Origin: an uncultured Flavobacteriaceae bacterium
Lineage (GTDB): Bacteria; Bacteroidota; Bacteroidia; Flavobacteriales; Flavobacteriaceae
Direction of reading: 5' to 3'
Assembly (NCBI GenBank): GCA_947489085.1
Contig: CANLCJ010000031.1
Coordinates: 1-45,883 of the forward strand
Length of the DNA stretch: 45,883 bases
How positions within the stretch are numbered: position 1 is the stretch's first letter; every line of letters begins with the position of its first letter. This document shows, piece by piece, positions 32,472 through 43,086 of the stretch. Both the position numbers and the translations under genes were made by a program. The notes under the pieces were generated by a model. It ran no database searches. It was not told the origin of the DNA and worked only from the letters and a program-made list of their open reading frames with translations.

Positions 32472-34910
32472 TTAATTGATTTGATAACATAAAATGGTAT
32501 CGGCTTCTCCTTTTGTAGCCAATACCAAATTATTATTTGCATGGCTTATACTGGCAAGAGAATTTCCATAAACAGGAAAGTTGGCAATGGCGTTGCCTTG
32601 GCTATCGAAAAGATATACCTTACTGGTATCTAAATCTGTAACAGAAACGTAAATTTTGTTTTTAATATAAAAGATGTTTGGTTTAGAATAGTTACCGTAA
32701 TCTAAGTTTATAGGTCTACTCTTTATACTTAAAATGTTATCATTTAACGTTACCCGCGTTTTATTGGTGGTTACCAAATGATGGCTTTTACCTAGCTTAA
32801 GATCTACAGTTTCTGTATAGCCTTTGGTATCTATGGTTAAAAAAGTACCATCTTTAGTGGTTGTTGCAAATTTATTTTGGTACAAGAACACTGGTGTTTT
32901 AGAAAATGTATGTGTTGTTTTAGGGGTTACTCTTGTTCTGCCCACTCTGTCTAGTATATATAATTTGCGCTTAGTTTTTAAACCAATATAGTCCTTAGTA
33001 CCAATTCTAAAATGTTTAGGAGTAGTAACCAAAGGCGTTTTACTGTGCTTAAAAGTAAATCCTTTAACAACTTTACCTCTGGCATCGTACATTAATACGT
33101 TTTTACCTTGAGTAACAAGAAGCCTGTAGTTCTTGTTTTTATCGTAATCGAAAATAGCTAAGGGTTGTGTAATTTTAGTTTTAAAACGTAAAGGGAAAGG
33201 AGCAACATCACGGCCTTTTCGGTCTAAAACATAAAGACTTTTACTCGTGTTAAATACAAGTTGCAATCTGCCATTTTTATAAGTATCTATCTGTTGTATT
33301 TGTCCTAGAACAGGGCCATCTAGCTCTTTTTTCCAGAAAATATTGCCTTTACCAGATATGAGATAAAGTGTGTGGTTAGTGTCTTGAACTACAATATCTT
33401 TCCCTCTTGTAACATGGTTGGTTACAAATTGTGGGTTATTTAAAACAGGAGCATCTAACTTCGTATTGAAAAGCTCTTTTGTGATTTTACTTCTAGTAGC
33501 AGTACTTTGGCTTTTAAGGAGCATGCCGTTTACATGCGAGAAGTTTTTATCATAAATAAATTGTAGACCAAAGAGGCTATAATTTTTAAAATCTGTTGTT
33601 TGTGTTATAGCTATGTTTTTAGCTGCAATTGTTTTTAAGAGCTTAGAGGTGCCTACGGCAATTAAAGAGCTTTCGGAGCTGAAATTTTTAGACATACGTT
33701 TAAAGTCTTCCCTGTTTTCGAATACTGTAGCGTTTTGATAGCTGGCTATAATATTTTGCAAAGCATCTATGCTATTAGAAAAAACAAAAAAATGATCTAT
33801 AAGGCAATATTTTGAAGGGGTAGTGTTTTTTGCGAATGGAGCTAAAGTGCTAGAAAACAATTCTGTTTTAGAAAAATTAAAAATGGAGACCCCTCGGTAG
33901 GTATCAATTTTATTTTTTTCGTCCAGTAGAGCATCGTTGGTAGCTATAATATCTCTAGAGTTTAGAACAATTACAGGTTGTTCGTCTTGGTAAATAAAAC
34001 CAATTTCTTCAACGTCTTTGAACAATGCAGAGGTAATTTTAGTAGAATCCTTAATAGTACGCCCTCCAAATGCATTTAAATTAGATGCAAACACCTCAAA
34101 TTCATCGAAAGAAATACTCAAATACCCATCGCAATTAGAAGGTGCAATACTTTGCAATTTGTTGTACTGCGGAAGGCTAGCTTTAAAAATATCTAGAAAC
34201 ATGGGTATGGAGTCTGCCGATTTGGTAATGCCGTTTACAATTAGGTTATCATCGGTTATTTCGGCATCTAAAGCAATGTAGCCTCCAAGACTGTCTACCG
34301 CTACGCCAAACGTCTCGAAAATTTTAGGCAGAAATGTGCTCTTAGGAGTAGTTATTAAAGATGTAGTGGCGTCTGATTCTAAAACGTTATAAATAGAGCG
34401 AAAAGTATTGGTTTTATTTTCGGATTTAAAAAGAGCATCTATATGTTGCCTAGCAGAAGAAAGCACAAAAACACTGTCTATTACCGTACTGTACACTGTA
34501 GCATTATTTATTTTGGAAATAGTTATCGTTTTATTTTTGTAGCTTATAAGCTCTTCAGAATAATTTTTTAAACTATCTTTTAAAAAAAACGATTTAGAAT
34601 AGTTGCTAATAAGCGTGTATGTAATGCTATCGTTTTTGGTCTTAGAGAAGCATAGCAACGCATTAGAATTTAAGTTTAATTTACGTAGAGGAGCCGTTGT
34701 TTTTTTAAAGTGATCTAAAGCATTGCTGCTAGAAATTGTATTTAAAAACGTGTTACCAGAAACAAGAGCAGAAAGTTGCTCTATGCTATTACATTTTACC
34801 AGTAATTGCGTGTCTTCGGGTACAAAATCTACAAGTTGAGAACGCTTTTGTTTAGAATTGGTGCAACCAAACATAAGGTAAATAAAAAGAGCAAAACAAA
34901 AGAATCTCAT
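32472..34910 (-). CDS. Large lipoprotein with propeller-like C-terminal half
   Basis: About 812 residues from the ATG at 34910, which gives a compact signal peptide with Cys16 (FIYLMFGCTN). An ATG at 34919 would add three residues. The N-terminal half (FVPEDTQLLVKCNSIEQL…) resembles DUF3352-like repeats. The C-terminal 320 residues contain blade-like repeats of the form GKGNIFWKKELDGPVLGQ, LYVLDRKGRDVAPFPL, VLMYDARGKVVKGF and VYLFDSQGNAIANFPV, as in PQQ-type propellers. Function is unknown, probably an outer-membrane-associated binding or scaffold protein. It starts 33 bases after rnhB and is probably cotranscribed. Confidence 0.65.
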   Translation of the reverse strand: MRFFCFALFIYLMFGCTNSKQKRSQLVDFVPEDTQLLVKCNSIEQLSALVSGNTFLNTISSSNALDHFKKTTAPLRKLNLNSNALLCFSKTKNDSITYTLISNYSKSFFLKDSLKNYSEELISYKNKTITISKINNATVYSTVIDSVFVLSSARQHIDALFKSENKTNTFRSIYNVLESDATTSLITTPKSTFLPKIFETFGVAVDSLGGYIALDAEITDDNLIVNGITKSADSIPMFLDIFKASLPQYNKLQSIAPSNCDGYLSISFDEFEVFASNLNAFGGRTIKDSTKITSALFKDVEEIGFIYQDEQPVIVLNSRDIIATNDALLDEKNKIDTYRGVSIFNFSKTELFSSTLAPFAKNTTPSKYCLIDHFFVFSNSIDALQNIIASYQNATVFENREDFKRMSKNFSSESSLIAVGTSKLLKTIAAKNIAITQTTDFKNYSLFGLQFIYDKNFSHVNGMLLKSQSTATRSKITKELFNTKLDAPVLNNPQFVTNHVTRGKDIVVQDTNHTLYLISGKGNIFWKKELDGPVLGQIQQIDTYKNGRLQLVFNTSKSLYVLDRKGRDVAPFPLRFKTKITQPLAIFDYDKNKNYRLLVTQGKNVLMYDARGKVVKGFTFKHSKTPLVTTPKHFRIGTKDYIGLKTKRKLYILDRVGRTRVTPKTTHTFSKTPVFLYQNKFATTTKDGTFLTIDTKGYTETVDLKLGKSHHLVTTNKTRVTLNDNILSIKSRPINLDYGNYSKPNIFYIKNKIYVSVTDLDTSKVYLFDSQGNAIANFPVYGNSLASISHANNNLVLATKGEADTILCYQIN

Positions 34911-34943
34911 TGGATACAAATTAGAAACACAAAAATATAAAAC

Positions 34944-35543
34944 TTATAGGTCTAACTTTAATTGTTCTGGAAGTAATCTAAAAGACATTCTATGGTATTT
35001 GGTAATTCCATATTTTTTAATGGCAGCCCTGTGTTCCTTTGTAGGGTAGCCTTTATTCTGCTTCCAATTGTACATAGGGAATTCCTCGTGTATTTTAGTC
35101 ATGTAAATATCGCGTTGGGTTTTAGCCAGTACAGATGCAGCTGCAATACTTAAGTATTTGCCATCTCCTTTTACAATAGTTTCATGAGGAATACTTTTAT
35201 AAGTTTTAAATTTATTGCCATCTACAATTATAAATTCGGGTGTTAAAGTGAGTTGCTCTATAGAGTTGTGCATTGCAAGAATAGAAGCATTTAATATGTT
35301 AATAGCATCAATTTTATCTTGAAATACATGAGCAAAAGCATAACTTAAAGCATGCGTTTCTATAAACGGTTTTAGGGCATTTCTTTTTAAAACACTTAAT
35401 TGTTTAGAATCGTTTAAAAGGTTATGCTCAAAATGCTCTGGTAGTATAACAGCAGCGGCAGTAACAGGGCCAGCCAGGCAACCTCGTCCAGCCTCGTCCG
35501 TTCCGCATTCTATTTTATATTTGGAGTGTTTTTTAAGTAACAT
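34944..35543 (-). CDS. rnhB: Ribonuclease HII
   Basis: 199 residues, the usual length. It removes ribonucleotides and RNA-DNA hybrids from DNA. Active-site blocks are [19 protein letters not shown] with the first Asp-Glu pair, FIIVDGNKF and [20 protein letters not shown]. It is the first gene of a likely two-gene unit with the large lipoprotein. Confidence 0.97.
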   Translation of the reverse strand: MLLKKHSKYKIECGTDEAGRGCLAGPVTAAAVILPEHFEHNLLNDSKQLSVLKRNALKPFIETHALSYAFAHVFQDKIDAINILNASILAMHNSIEQLTLTPEFIIVDGNKFKTYKSIPHETIVKGDGKYLSIAAASVLAKTQRDIYMTKIHEEFPMYNWKQNKGYPTKEHRAAIKKYGITKYHRMSFRLLPEQLKLDL

Positions 35544-35758
35544 ACAGCTAAAATATGCATTTAATTACTACAAACTTCTAATTTATTTTGCAAGGCACTG
35601 TTACGATTATGTGTTTAAAAATCTGGTCTTAAAATTTTTTTATAAACAATAGTGTTAATTCATTAAAGACACGTTAAAAGTAAAATACTTAAGGGTGTTC
35701 TTTTTGGGATTTTAAGAAAATTTTAAGAAATTCGTTTCGTATTGGAAACTAACCTATT

Positions 35759-38700
35759 ATGAAATTAAATGGAATTCAGTATGCATTGTTTTTACTAATA
35801 ATGCTTACTGAAACAGTAACTTATGCCCAAAATACTGTCATATCTGGTAAGATTGTAGATGCTGATAAAGTCCCTTTAGCAGGTGTAACTATTAGTGTAA
35901 AAGGCACAACAAAAGGCGTGGTGTCTAATTTTGATGGCGATTATAGGATAGCAGCCAAAATAGGAGATACGCTAAAGCTAAGTTATGTTGGTATGAAAAC
36001 CCAAACCATACCTATTACAAGTACAAAAGTTCTAAACGTAATACTGTTAGAAGATGTAGAAAGTTTAGACGCTGTAGTTGTTACAGGCTACCAAAACGTA
36101 AAGCGCGAACTTTTTACAGGAGCGTCGCAAACCATAAAAGCCAAAGCTATTAAATTAGATGGTGTGGCAGATCTGTCTAGAGCGCTGGAAGGTAGGGCAG
36201 CAGGTGTTAGCGTACAAAACGTATCAGGAACATTTGGAGCAGCACCGCGAATTACCATTAGAGGATCGTCTTCTGTATTAGGAGATACTAAACCCATCTG
36301 GATTATAGATGGTGTTATTCAAGAAGAAATTGTAAATCTATCGGTATCCGATTTAGTTTCGGGAGATCCCAATACACTTTTAAGTTCGGCAGTAGCAGGG
36401 CTAAATGCCGCAGATGTGGAAAGTTTCGAAATTTTAAGAGATGCATCTGCAACCGCCCTATATGGAGCAAGAGCATTAAATGGTGTAGTTGTTATTACCA
36501 CAAAATCTGGTAAACGCAATCAAAAGCCAACATTCAATTATGCCTCAGAATACGCTGTTAGGGCAGTGCCTAGTTATAGAAATTTCGACTTGTTAAACTC
36601 TCAAGAAACAGTGTCTGTGTATCGAGAGTTAGAGGCAAAAGGATTTTTAAGAGCTCCAGATGCTTTTCAAGGACGCTTTGGTGGGATTTATAATATTCTT
36701 TACAGAGCAATAAACAATTTCGATGAGAGTACAGGGCAGTTCGAATTGCAAAACACTCCAGAAGCCAGAGCGCAATTTTTGCAGCAGTTTGAGTTGGCAA
36801 ATACCGATTGGTTTAAAACGCTATTTAGGCCAGTACCCAGCCAAACACATACAATAAGTTATTCTAGCGGTAGCGAAAACGCAACATCTTACGCATCGTT
36901 AGGTTATTTTACCGATCCAGGATGGTCTATAGCAGACAGAGTAAGACGCCTTACAGCCAACTTAAGAAACAGTTACTACCTCTCTGGCGGCAGATTAAAA
37001 TTAACAACACAGTTACAAGGTTCGATAAGAAACCAGTTAGCTCCCGGGTCTTTATCGCGGCAAGAAGATGTGGTTTCTGGTGCGTTTACTAGAGATTTCG
37101 ATATCAATCCCTTTAGTTATGCATTAAATACCAGTAGAGCATTACGAGCAGTAGATGCTAATGGCGATTTAGAGTTTTCTAGGTACAACTGGGCACCATT
37201 TAATATTATTAATGAAATACGGAACAACTTTTTAGAACTCAATGTAAACGATATTAAAATGCAATTGCAAGCAGACTATGATATTAATAAAAAATTGAAA
37301 TTTACACATTTAAGTTCTGCACGATTTGTAAAGTCTATAGGCGAGCAATCGGCAACAGAAAACTCTAATGTGGCAGGCGCATACAGAGCAAACGAAACCA
37401 CAATAGTAGAAGACCAAAACACATTTTTGTTTACAGATCCAGACCTTCCTAATTCTAGACCAAGAGTAGTGTTACCCTCGGGAGGTATTCTAAGAACAAC
37501 TACTAATACACTAACCACTTATACATTTAGAAACACCTTAGATTATACAAAGCGTTATAAAAACGATGCGTATGGTTTACGTGTATATGGAGGTCAAGAG
37601 TTTAGGTTTACAGATAGAACTTCGAGTTTTAATACAGGATACGGCTTTCAATTTGATAGAGGCGGTGCAATATTTACAGATCCAGATATTTTGAGAAAAA
37701 CCATTTTAGAAGGAGAAAATTATTTTGGTTCTGAAGAAACTAAACAACGCGAAGTTTCCTTTTTCTCGAATATAACTTACGATTTCGATAAAAAATACGT
37801 GCTAAACCTTTCAGGAAATATAGAAGGCTCTAACAGAGCAGGAAAATCGTCTCAGTCTCGTTGGTTGCCAACATATACTATAGGTGCTAAATGGAATTTA
37901 GATAAAGAAGACATTATTAAAAAATCTAATATTATATCCAGTATGGCATTTAGTCCTACTTATGGATTAGTAGGGCTTTTAGCAGACAATGCCTCCAATA
38001 ATTTGGCTGTTTTTAGAAATCAAATAGCAGATAGGTTTAACCCCAACGATAGAGAAAACCTAATAGATATAGAAGATTTGCAAAACGAAGAGTTAACCTA
38101 TGAAAAAACGCTAGAGTTAAACTTAGGGCTCGATATGGGGCTGTTTAATAATAGAATTCAATTTAACTTCGATGCCTATTTTAGAAGAGGTATCGATTTA
38201 ATAGATGAAATAAGAACCACAGGTATAGGGGGGCAATTTATCAAATTAGGCAATAATTCTGAAATGACAACCAATGGGGTAGAATTTCAGTTAAATACAG
38301 TAAATATTACCACCGACAATTTTAGTTGGAAAACAGGTTTCAATATATCACATTTCAATCAAGAAATTACAGCCTTAAGGCAAGAGTCTAACGTTTTCGA
38401 TTTGGTAACAGGTACAGGAAGAGGTAATGCCCTTGGTTTTCCCAGAGGGTCTCTATTTTCGTTTCAATTTGGAGGTTTAAACGAAGAAGGAGTGCCACTA
38501 ATCTCAACAAATCGCCCAGAATTCGACCCCAACGATCCAGGAGCATTAATAGATTTTCAAGATACAGATAATGTGCTAGATTATTTAGTTTTCGAAGGTC
38601 CCACAGAACCCAATTTAACAGGAGGTATGGCAAACAATTTCAAATTTAAAAATTGGGATTTTAGTTTTTTTATTTCCTTTTCAGCAGGAAACAAAGTAAG

Positions 38701-39130
38701 ACTTAATCCAGCATTTAGATCAGAATACACAGACCTAGATGTGTTTCCAAGAGCGTTTGTAAACAGGTGGTTAATACCAGGAGACGAAAATATTACCAAT
38801 ATACCAGTAATACCCTCCCAATCTTTAATACAATCCTTTGGAGATAATGATATAGAGTTAATATACAATGCATTTAATTACTCTACCGAGCGTGTGGCAG
38901 ATGGTGGGTTTGTTAGAATGAAAAATATAACATTAGGTTACAGCCTGCCGCAAGACGTTGTAAAAAAGATTGGCTTATCGAATCTTAGATTGAGCTTGCA
39001 AACCACAAACCCTTTCTTGATTTATTCAGATGCCAAACTAGGAGGTCAAGATCCTGAATTTTTTAGATCTGGAGGCGTAGCCCTACCCATAGCAAAGCTA
39101 TACACATTTACATTGAACATAGGATTTTAA
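35759..39130 (+). CDS. SusC/RagA-type TonB-dependent outer-membrane transporter
   Basis: 1123 residues. Signal peptide (to about residue 24, TYAQ), then a carboxypeptidase-regulatory-like domain (ISGKIVDADKVPLAGVTISV), the DAVVVTGYQN TonB-box-like segment, a plug domain ending ALYGARALNGVVVITTKSG, and a large barrel with the terminal strand YTFTLNIGF. It forms the SusC half of a SusCD nutrient importer driven by TonB. The substrate cannot be read from the sequence. It is the first gene of an operon with SusD, a metallohydrolase and a DUF4302 protein, which suggests a peptide or protein-derived substrate. Confidence 0.95.
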   Translation: MKLNGIQYALFLLIMLTETVTYAQNTVISGKIVDADKVPLAGVTISVKGTTKGVVSNFDGDYRIAAKIGDTLKLSYVGMKTQTIPITSTKVLNVILLEDVESLDAVVVTGYQNVKRELFTGASQTIKAKAIKLDGVADLSRALEGRAAGVSVQNVSGTFGAAPRITIRGSSSVLGDTKPIWIIDGVIQEEIVNLSVSDLVSGDPNTLLSSAVAGLNAADVESFEILRDASATALYGARALNGVVVITTKSGKRNQKPTFNYASEYAVRAVPSYRNFDLLNSQETVSVYRELEAKGFLRAPDAFQGRFGGIYNILYRAINNFDESTGQFELQNTPEARAQFLQQFELANTDWFKTLFRPVPSQTHTISYSSGSENATSYASLGYFTDPGWSIADRVRRLTANLRNSYYLSGGRLKLTTQLQGSIRNQLAPGSLSRQEDVVSGAFTRDFDINPFSYALNTSRALRAVDANGDLEFSRYNWAPFNIINEIRNNFLELNVNDIKMQLQADYDINKKLKFTHLSSARFVKSIGEQSATENSNVAGAYRANETTIVEDQNTFLFTDPDLPNSRPRVVLPSGGILRTTTNTLTTYTFRNTLDYTKRYKNDAYGLRVYGGQEFRFTDRTSSFNTGYGFQFDRGGAIFTDPDILRKTILEGENYFGSEETKQREVSFFSNITYDFDKKYVLNLSGNIEGSNRAGKSSQSRWLPTYTIGAKWNLDKEDIIKKSNIISSMAFSPTYGLVGLLADNASNNLAVFRNQIADRFNPNDRENLIDIEDLQNEELTYEKTLELNLGLDMGLFNNRIQFNFDAYFRRGIDLIDEIRTTGIGGQFIKLGNNSEMTTNGVEFQLNTVNITTDNFSWKTGFNISHFNQEITALRQESNVFDLVTGTGRGNALGFPRGSLFSFQFGGLNEEGVPLISTNRPEFDPNDPGALIDFQDTDNVLDYLVFEGPTEPNLTGGMANNFKFKNWDFSFFISFSAGNKVRLNPAFRSEYTDLDVFPRAFVNRWLIPGDENITNIPVIPSQSLIQSFGDNDIELIYNAFNYSTERVADGGFVRMKNITLGYSLPQDVVKKIGLSNLRLSLQTTNPFLIYSDAKLGGQDPEFFRSGGVALPIAKLYTFTLNIGF

Positions 39131-39142
39131 AAACCAATACTA

Positions 39143-40636
39143 ATGAAAATTTCAAATTTTGAAATACTAAAATACCTTTCCATTGTGCTAGTAATGGTGT
39201 CCTGTGATGAGGTTTTAGATGAAAATCCAGACAACAGAACCTTTATAGACTCGCCAGAAAAAATAGCAGAATTACTCGTAGGCGCTTACCCAGAAGCAGG
39301 ATATGTGCCATTTTTAGAACCGATGTCTGATAATGCAGGAGATAAAGGCTCTAGTGCCACCCGAGATTTTAGAGTAAACGAAGAGATGTATTTTTGGAGA
39401 GATCTTAACGATACAGACAACGATACACCAAGCGATTATTGGATAGAAACTTACGAGGCCATATCTCATACCAACCAAGCCCTATCTTCAATAGAGGCAC
39501 TAGGTGGAGGAGCAGATTTAAACCCGCTAAGAGGAGAGGCGCTTTTGTGTCGTGCTTATGCACACTTTATGTTAGTAAACATTTTTTCTAAAGCATACAA
39601 TCCAGAAACATCAGCTACAGACTTAGGTATACCTTATGTAACTGCGCCAGAAACAGTGCTGTTGGGTAATTTTGAAAGAAGTAATGTCGCAGAAGTATAT
39701 CGTAATATAAGAAGAGATTTAGAAGAAGGCTTACCCTTAATAGAAGACAATTACGAAGTACCTGCCTTTCATTTTACGAAAGCAGCGGCAAACGCATTTG
39801 CATCTCGCTTTTATCTGGTATTAGGAGAGTGGGAAGCCGTGGTAAGGCACAGTACCCTAGCTTTAGGTACTACCAATATAGAAGGGAAGTTGAGAAACAT
39901 TGTAGCCTCAAGCAACCTAACTTTTCAAGAAGAATTTACACTCTACACATCCTCTACCGAAGAACCCGCAAACCTATTGCTCGTATCTGGAAATTCCATA
40001 TACCGAAGAATGGATGCCGTTGCGAGATATCAATTAACTCCAAGGCTAACAGGGCTATTATTTAACGACAATATATCTGGAGGGCAATGGGCCTACTCTA
40101 TATTTTCCAGAGGTGGTAGCGGTAACAATTCAGTACCCAAATACCAAGAGTATTTTCGCGTTACAAACCAAGCCGCAGATATAGGTTTTGCCTTTGTAAC
40201 GTTCGTGTTACTATCTACAGACGAGGTGCTTCTAAATAGAGCAGAAGCATACGCTATGTTAGGAGAATTAGATGCTGCTGTAAACGATATCAATCTATCA
40301 TTACAAGTAAAAACCGCTAACTACGAAATCCCAGATAATTTACTAACAACAGATATAATAGCAGACGTGTATAGAGAGCTACCAATAGACTTATATACGC
40401 CATTTTACGAAATCCCCGAAAATGCCTTACCTTTTGTAGCAGCAGTTTTAGACATAAAAAGAACTGTTTTTTACAATGAAGGTTTACGATGGTTAGATAT
40501 AAAACGTCACGATGTGGCAATAGAACACCAAGATTTCTCAGGAAATAGTTTTGTATTGCCAAAGGGAGACAATAGAAGAGCAATACAAATACCAGAGGCG
40601 GCGCAAGCTCTCGGTATAGTAGAAAACCCCAGATAA
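39143..40636 (+). CDS. SusD/RagB-type nutrient-binding lipoprotein
   Basis: 497 residues. Signal peptide with a lipidated Cys near residue 21 (MVSCDEVLDENPDNRTFIDS), then a helical SusD fold with the typical LRGEALLCRAYAHFMLVN and a C-terminal GLRWLDIKRHD. It covers the SusC transporter on the cell surface and binds the nutrient. It starts 12 bases after the SusC stop, which fixes the pairing. Confidence 0.93.
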   Translation: MKISNFEILKYLSIVLVMVSCDEVLDENPDNRTFIDSPEKIAELLVGAYPEAGYVPFLEPMSDNAGDKGSSATRDFRVNEEMYFWRDLNDTDNDTPSDYWIETYEAISHTNQALSSIEALGGGADLNPLRGEALLCRAYAHFMLVNIFSKAYNPETSATDLGIPYVTAPETVLLGNFERSNVAEVYRNIRRDLEEGLPLIEDNYEVPAFHFTKAAANAFASRFYLVLGEWEAVVRHSTLALGTTNIEGKLRNIVASSNLTFQEEFTLYTSSTEEPANLLLVSGNSIYRRMDAVARYQLTPRLTGLLFNDNISGGQWAYSIFSRGGSGNNSVPKYQEYFRVTNQAADIGFAFVTFVLLSTDEVLLNRAEAYAMLGELDAAVNDINLSLQVKTANYEIPDNLLTTDIIADVYRELPIDLYTPFYEIPENALPFVAAVLDIKRTVFYNEGLRWLDIKRHDVAIEHQDFSGNSFVLPKGDNRRAIQIPEAAQALGIVENPR

Positions 40637-40657
40637 AAATAGAACCACACTGCTAAG

Positions 40658-41515
40658 ATGAAAACGTATAAAAACACCATATTAATAGTTGTATCAACAC
40701 TCTTTTTATTAAGCGCTTGCGAAGATGGAGATAGCGTAGGCGAAAGCCAGATAAATACAGAAGCACCAATTTTAAACGAATTAGACATCTGGTTAAGAGC
40801 CAATTTTGTAACACCATACAATATAGATGTACGATACAAATGGGATATAAATGATAGTGACGTAGAACGATTTTTGCACCCCCCGTTCGAGTTTAACGTA
40901 ATGCCTATTGCAGAAGTGTTACAAAGCGTATGGATAGAACCCTACCTTAGAACAGGAGGCGATAACTTTATAGCAAACATATCTCCCAGACAAATTATAA
41001 TAGCAGGCGGCTTTAATTTTAACCCCAACAGTCCAACAATAACTTTAGGTGTAGCAGAAGCAGGCGTTACAATAACGTTATTTAACGTAGACTTTTTAGA
41101 CTTTTCAAGTGTAGAAAGCGTTAAAGCGCCCTTAAAAACAGTACAACACGAATACGCACACATATTAAATCAAAATAGACCTGTAGATCCTGCTTATGCA
41201 CAAATTAACCCAGAAGACTACGATTCAGATTGGTTTAATAGAAGCGACGAAGAAGCCAGACAGCTAGGTTATATTACAGCCTATGCCTCCAGCCAATCTA
41301 GCGAAGACTTTGTAGAAATGGTATCAGAAATGCTTACCAATTCAAGAACAGAATTCGATGCACTTATAGAGGGTATTAACGACGAGAGAGCAATACAAAT
41401 ACTGCGCCGTAAAGAAGCCATAGTTGTAGACTATTACAGAACACAATTTGGAATAGATATCTACGAACTACAAGAATTAACAGAACAAGCAACACAAGAA
41501 TTTGTAAACCAATAA
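40658..41515 (+). CDS. Substrate-import-associated zinc metallohydrolase lipoprotein
   Basis: 285 residues. Lipoprotein signal ending LLSACEDG (Cys21). The zinc motif is H164-E165-Y-A-H168 in TVQHEYAHILNQ, and a later SSEDFVEMVSEML supplies candidate acidic ligands. This resembles the family described as zinc metallohydrolase lipoproteins that sit beside SusCD pairs (HExxH lipoproteins with TonB partners). Probably it cleaves a peptide or protein on the cell surface before uptake. It lies 21 bases after SusD and three bases before the DUF4302 gene. Confidence 0.85.
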   Translation: MKTYKNTILIVVSTLFLLSACEDGDSVGESQINTEAPILNELDIWLRANFVTPYNIDVRYKWDINDSDVERFLHPPFEFNVMPIAEVLQSVWIEPYLRTGGDNFIANISPRQIIIAGGFNFNPNSPTITLGVAEAGVTITLFNVDFLDFSSVESVKAPLKTVQHEYAHILNQNRPVDPAYAQINPEDYDSDWFNRSDEEARQLGYITAYASSQSSEDFVEMVSEMLTNSRTEFDALIEGINDERAIQILRRKEAIVVDYYRTQFGIDIYELQELTEQATQEFVNQ

Positions 41516-41517
41516 GG

Positions 41518-42942
41518 ATGAGAAATTTAAATCGTATACTACTATTTTGCTTAAATATAAGTCTGTTAGTGGCATGTAGTGAAGATGATAACGAAGCCCT
41601 ATTTACAGATCCACCAGCAGTAAGAGCAGAAATGCGTAATAATGAATTGTTAAACTTACTTACAAGCGCATCCAATGGATTTAAAGGCACTTATTTTTCG
41701 AAAAACGACGAATTTGGAGGCTTTACCTTCTACATGCGCTTCAATACAGATGGCACTGTAGACATGACGTCTGATGTAGATGAAGATACTCCAATACAAA
41801 CATCATCGTTCGAAGTACGCTTAGGCACAACCAACGAACTGGTATTTACAACACGTAACCACATACAAAAATTAAGTGATGCATTTGGAGTGCCAGGCGC
41901 CAGAACAGGATTTAGAGGGACATCGGTGTTTCAATTTATATCGAACGAAGACGGTGCTTTAACTTTTGCAGACATAAGAAATAGAAATACAGCAGCCTTA
42001 GTATTATCTCCATCGAATTTAACTGATTTTGAGCAAGAAAGTGTGCCCTTGGTAAGAACAACACTAGCAGCAAGAAACAATCTCTCCCCATCAGCAACGC
42101 TTCCAGTTTTTCAAGTTTTAAGAATTGAAAATGCTAATAGCACTACAGATTTTAATTTAAACTACGATGTAAATCGGCTATTTGCAAATCCAATTTCAAT
42201 AAAAGATAATGGAGAAATTACAGAATTAAGCTTTGGAGTTTTATTTGAAGAAAACGGACTAATCGTTAGTCCTGCTATAGCCTTCGAAGGTGAATTTTAT
42301 GAGAATTTTGTGTTTAATAGAGAGACAAGGCAATACACATCTACAGTAAATGGTACTACAGCACGTCTCTTTTTTGGAGACAGACCCGCTTTTATAAACA
42401 GAAGCGCTGTAGAAGAATTAATGGAATTAGGTCCAGATGGTTTTTTTTACAGTCGCAATTTAGGAGAAAACCCCTTAACAAGTCCGGGATTCGATGCGCT
42501 TTTAGCACAAGTGTCGCAAAACTTAGAAGCCTTTGGATTAGGGGAAGCAAATGTTACAGATGTAGAACTAATTATTAATTATGAAAGTGATGACTGCGGA
42601 ACAATTCTATTTATAAGTATAGAGTTTCCAGACATAGGGCGAAATGGTATAGTAGCCAATACATTTTACTGTTTAGGAAGAGGAACCCTAGTAAATAGAA
42701 CTTTGTTTCTCAATTATCAAGGCCCATTTCCAGACAATTCGCCAGAAGCAATAAACGCAAACACTTATGAAGAAGCCTTAATGCCTTTAATTAATTTCTT
42801 TAACAGCGAAGCAGGATTAGTGTACAGTGCAGAAGGTACTTTTCGAACAGATCAAATAGATGGTACCATACTTAGTGCAGGTACATTTACAAGTTTAGAC
42901 AGTCCAGCCATTCGTCTTTACGGCGGTTGGTTTCTTAACTAA
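41518..42942 (+). CDS. DUF4302-type lipoprotein
   Basis: 474 residues. Lipoprotein signal ending LLVACSED (Cys20). The beta-rich body, with FKGTYFSKNDEFGGFTFYM near residue 58-76 and VRLGTTNELVFTTRNHIQKL near 105, matches the pattern of DUF4302 proteins, which regularly occur with SusCD and the HExxH lipoprotein. Function unknown. It is probably exposed on the surface as an extra binding protein. The start is three bases after the preceding stop, so it is cotranslated. Confidence 0.8.
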   Translation: MRNLNRILLFCLNISLLVACSEDDNEALFTDPPAVRAEMRNNELLNLLTSASNGFKGTYFSKNDEFGGFTFYMRFNTDGTVDMTSDVDEDTPIQTSSFEVRLGTTNELVFTTRNHIQKLSDAFGVPGARTGFRGTSVFQFISNEDGALTFADIRNRNTAALVLSPSNLTDFEQESVPLVRTTLAARNNLSPSATLPVFQVLRIENANSTTDFNLNYDVNRLFANPISIKDNGEITELSFGVLFEENGLIVSPAIAFEGEFYENFVFNRETRQYTSTVNGTTARLFFGDRPAFINRSAVEELMELGPDGFFYSRNLGENPLTSPGFDALLAQVSQNLEAFGLGEANVTDVELIINYESDDCGTILFISIEFPDIGRNGIVANTFYCLGRGTLVNRTLFLNYQGPFPDNSPEAINANTYEEALMPLINFFNSEAGLVYSAEGTFRTDQIDGTILSAGTFTSLDSPAIRLYGGWFLN

Positions 42943-43086
42943 TCCCTGCACAACAAAAGAAAAACAGGGCTTTAATACCGTTAATTTTCAATAAAAATTC
43001 AAAAAAGAATCAAAACGTTAAATAATTTTTTCATATAACAACGTTATCATATTTTGTATTTACATTTGTAACGTTTTAAATTTTTT

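Noticed and set aside
42947-42969. Terminator between the DUF4302 and porin genes
   Set aside because: CCCTG and CAGGG can pair, but the loop is about 16 bases and the following sequence is not a T-run.
43039-43068. Promoter of the porin gene (TACATTTG)
   Set aside because: The -7 box fits, but no TTG is found at the proper distance upstream.
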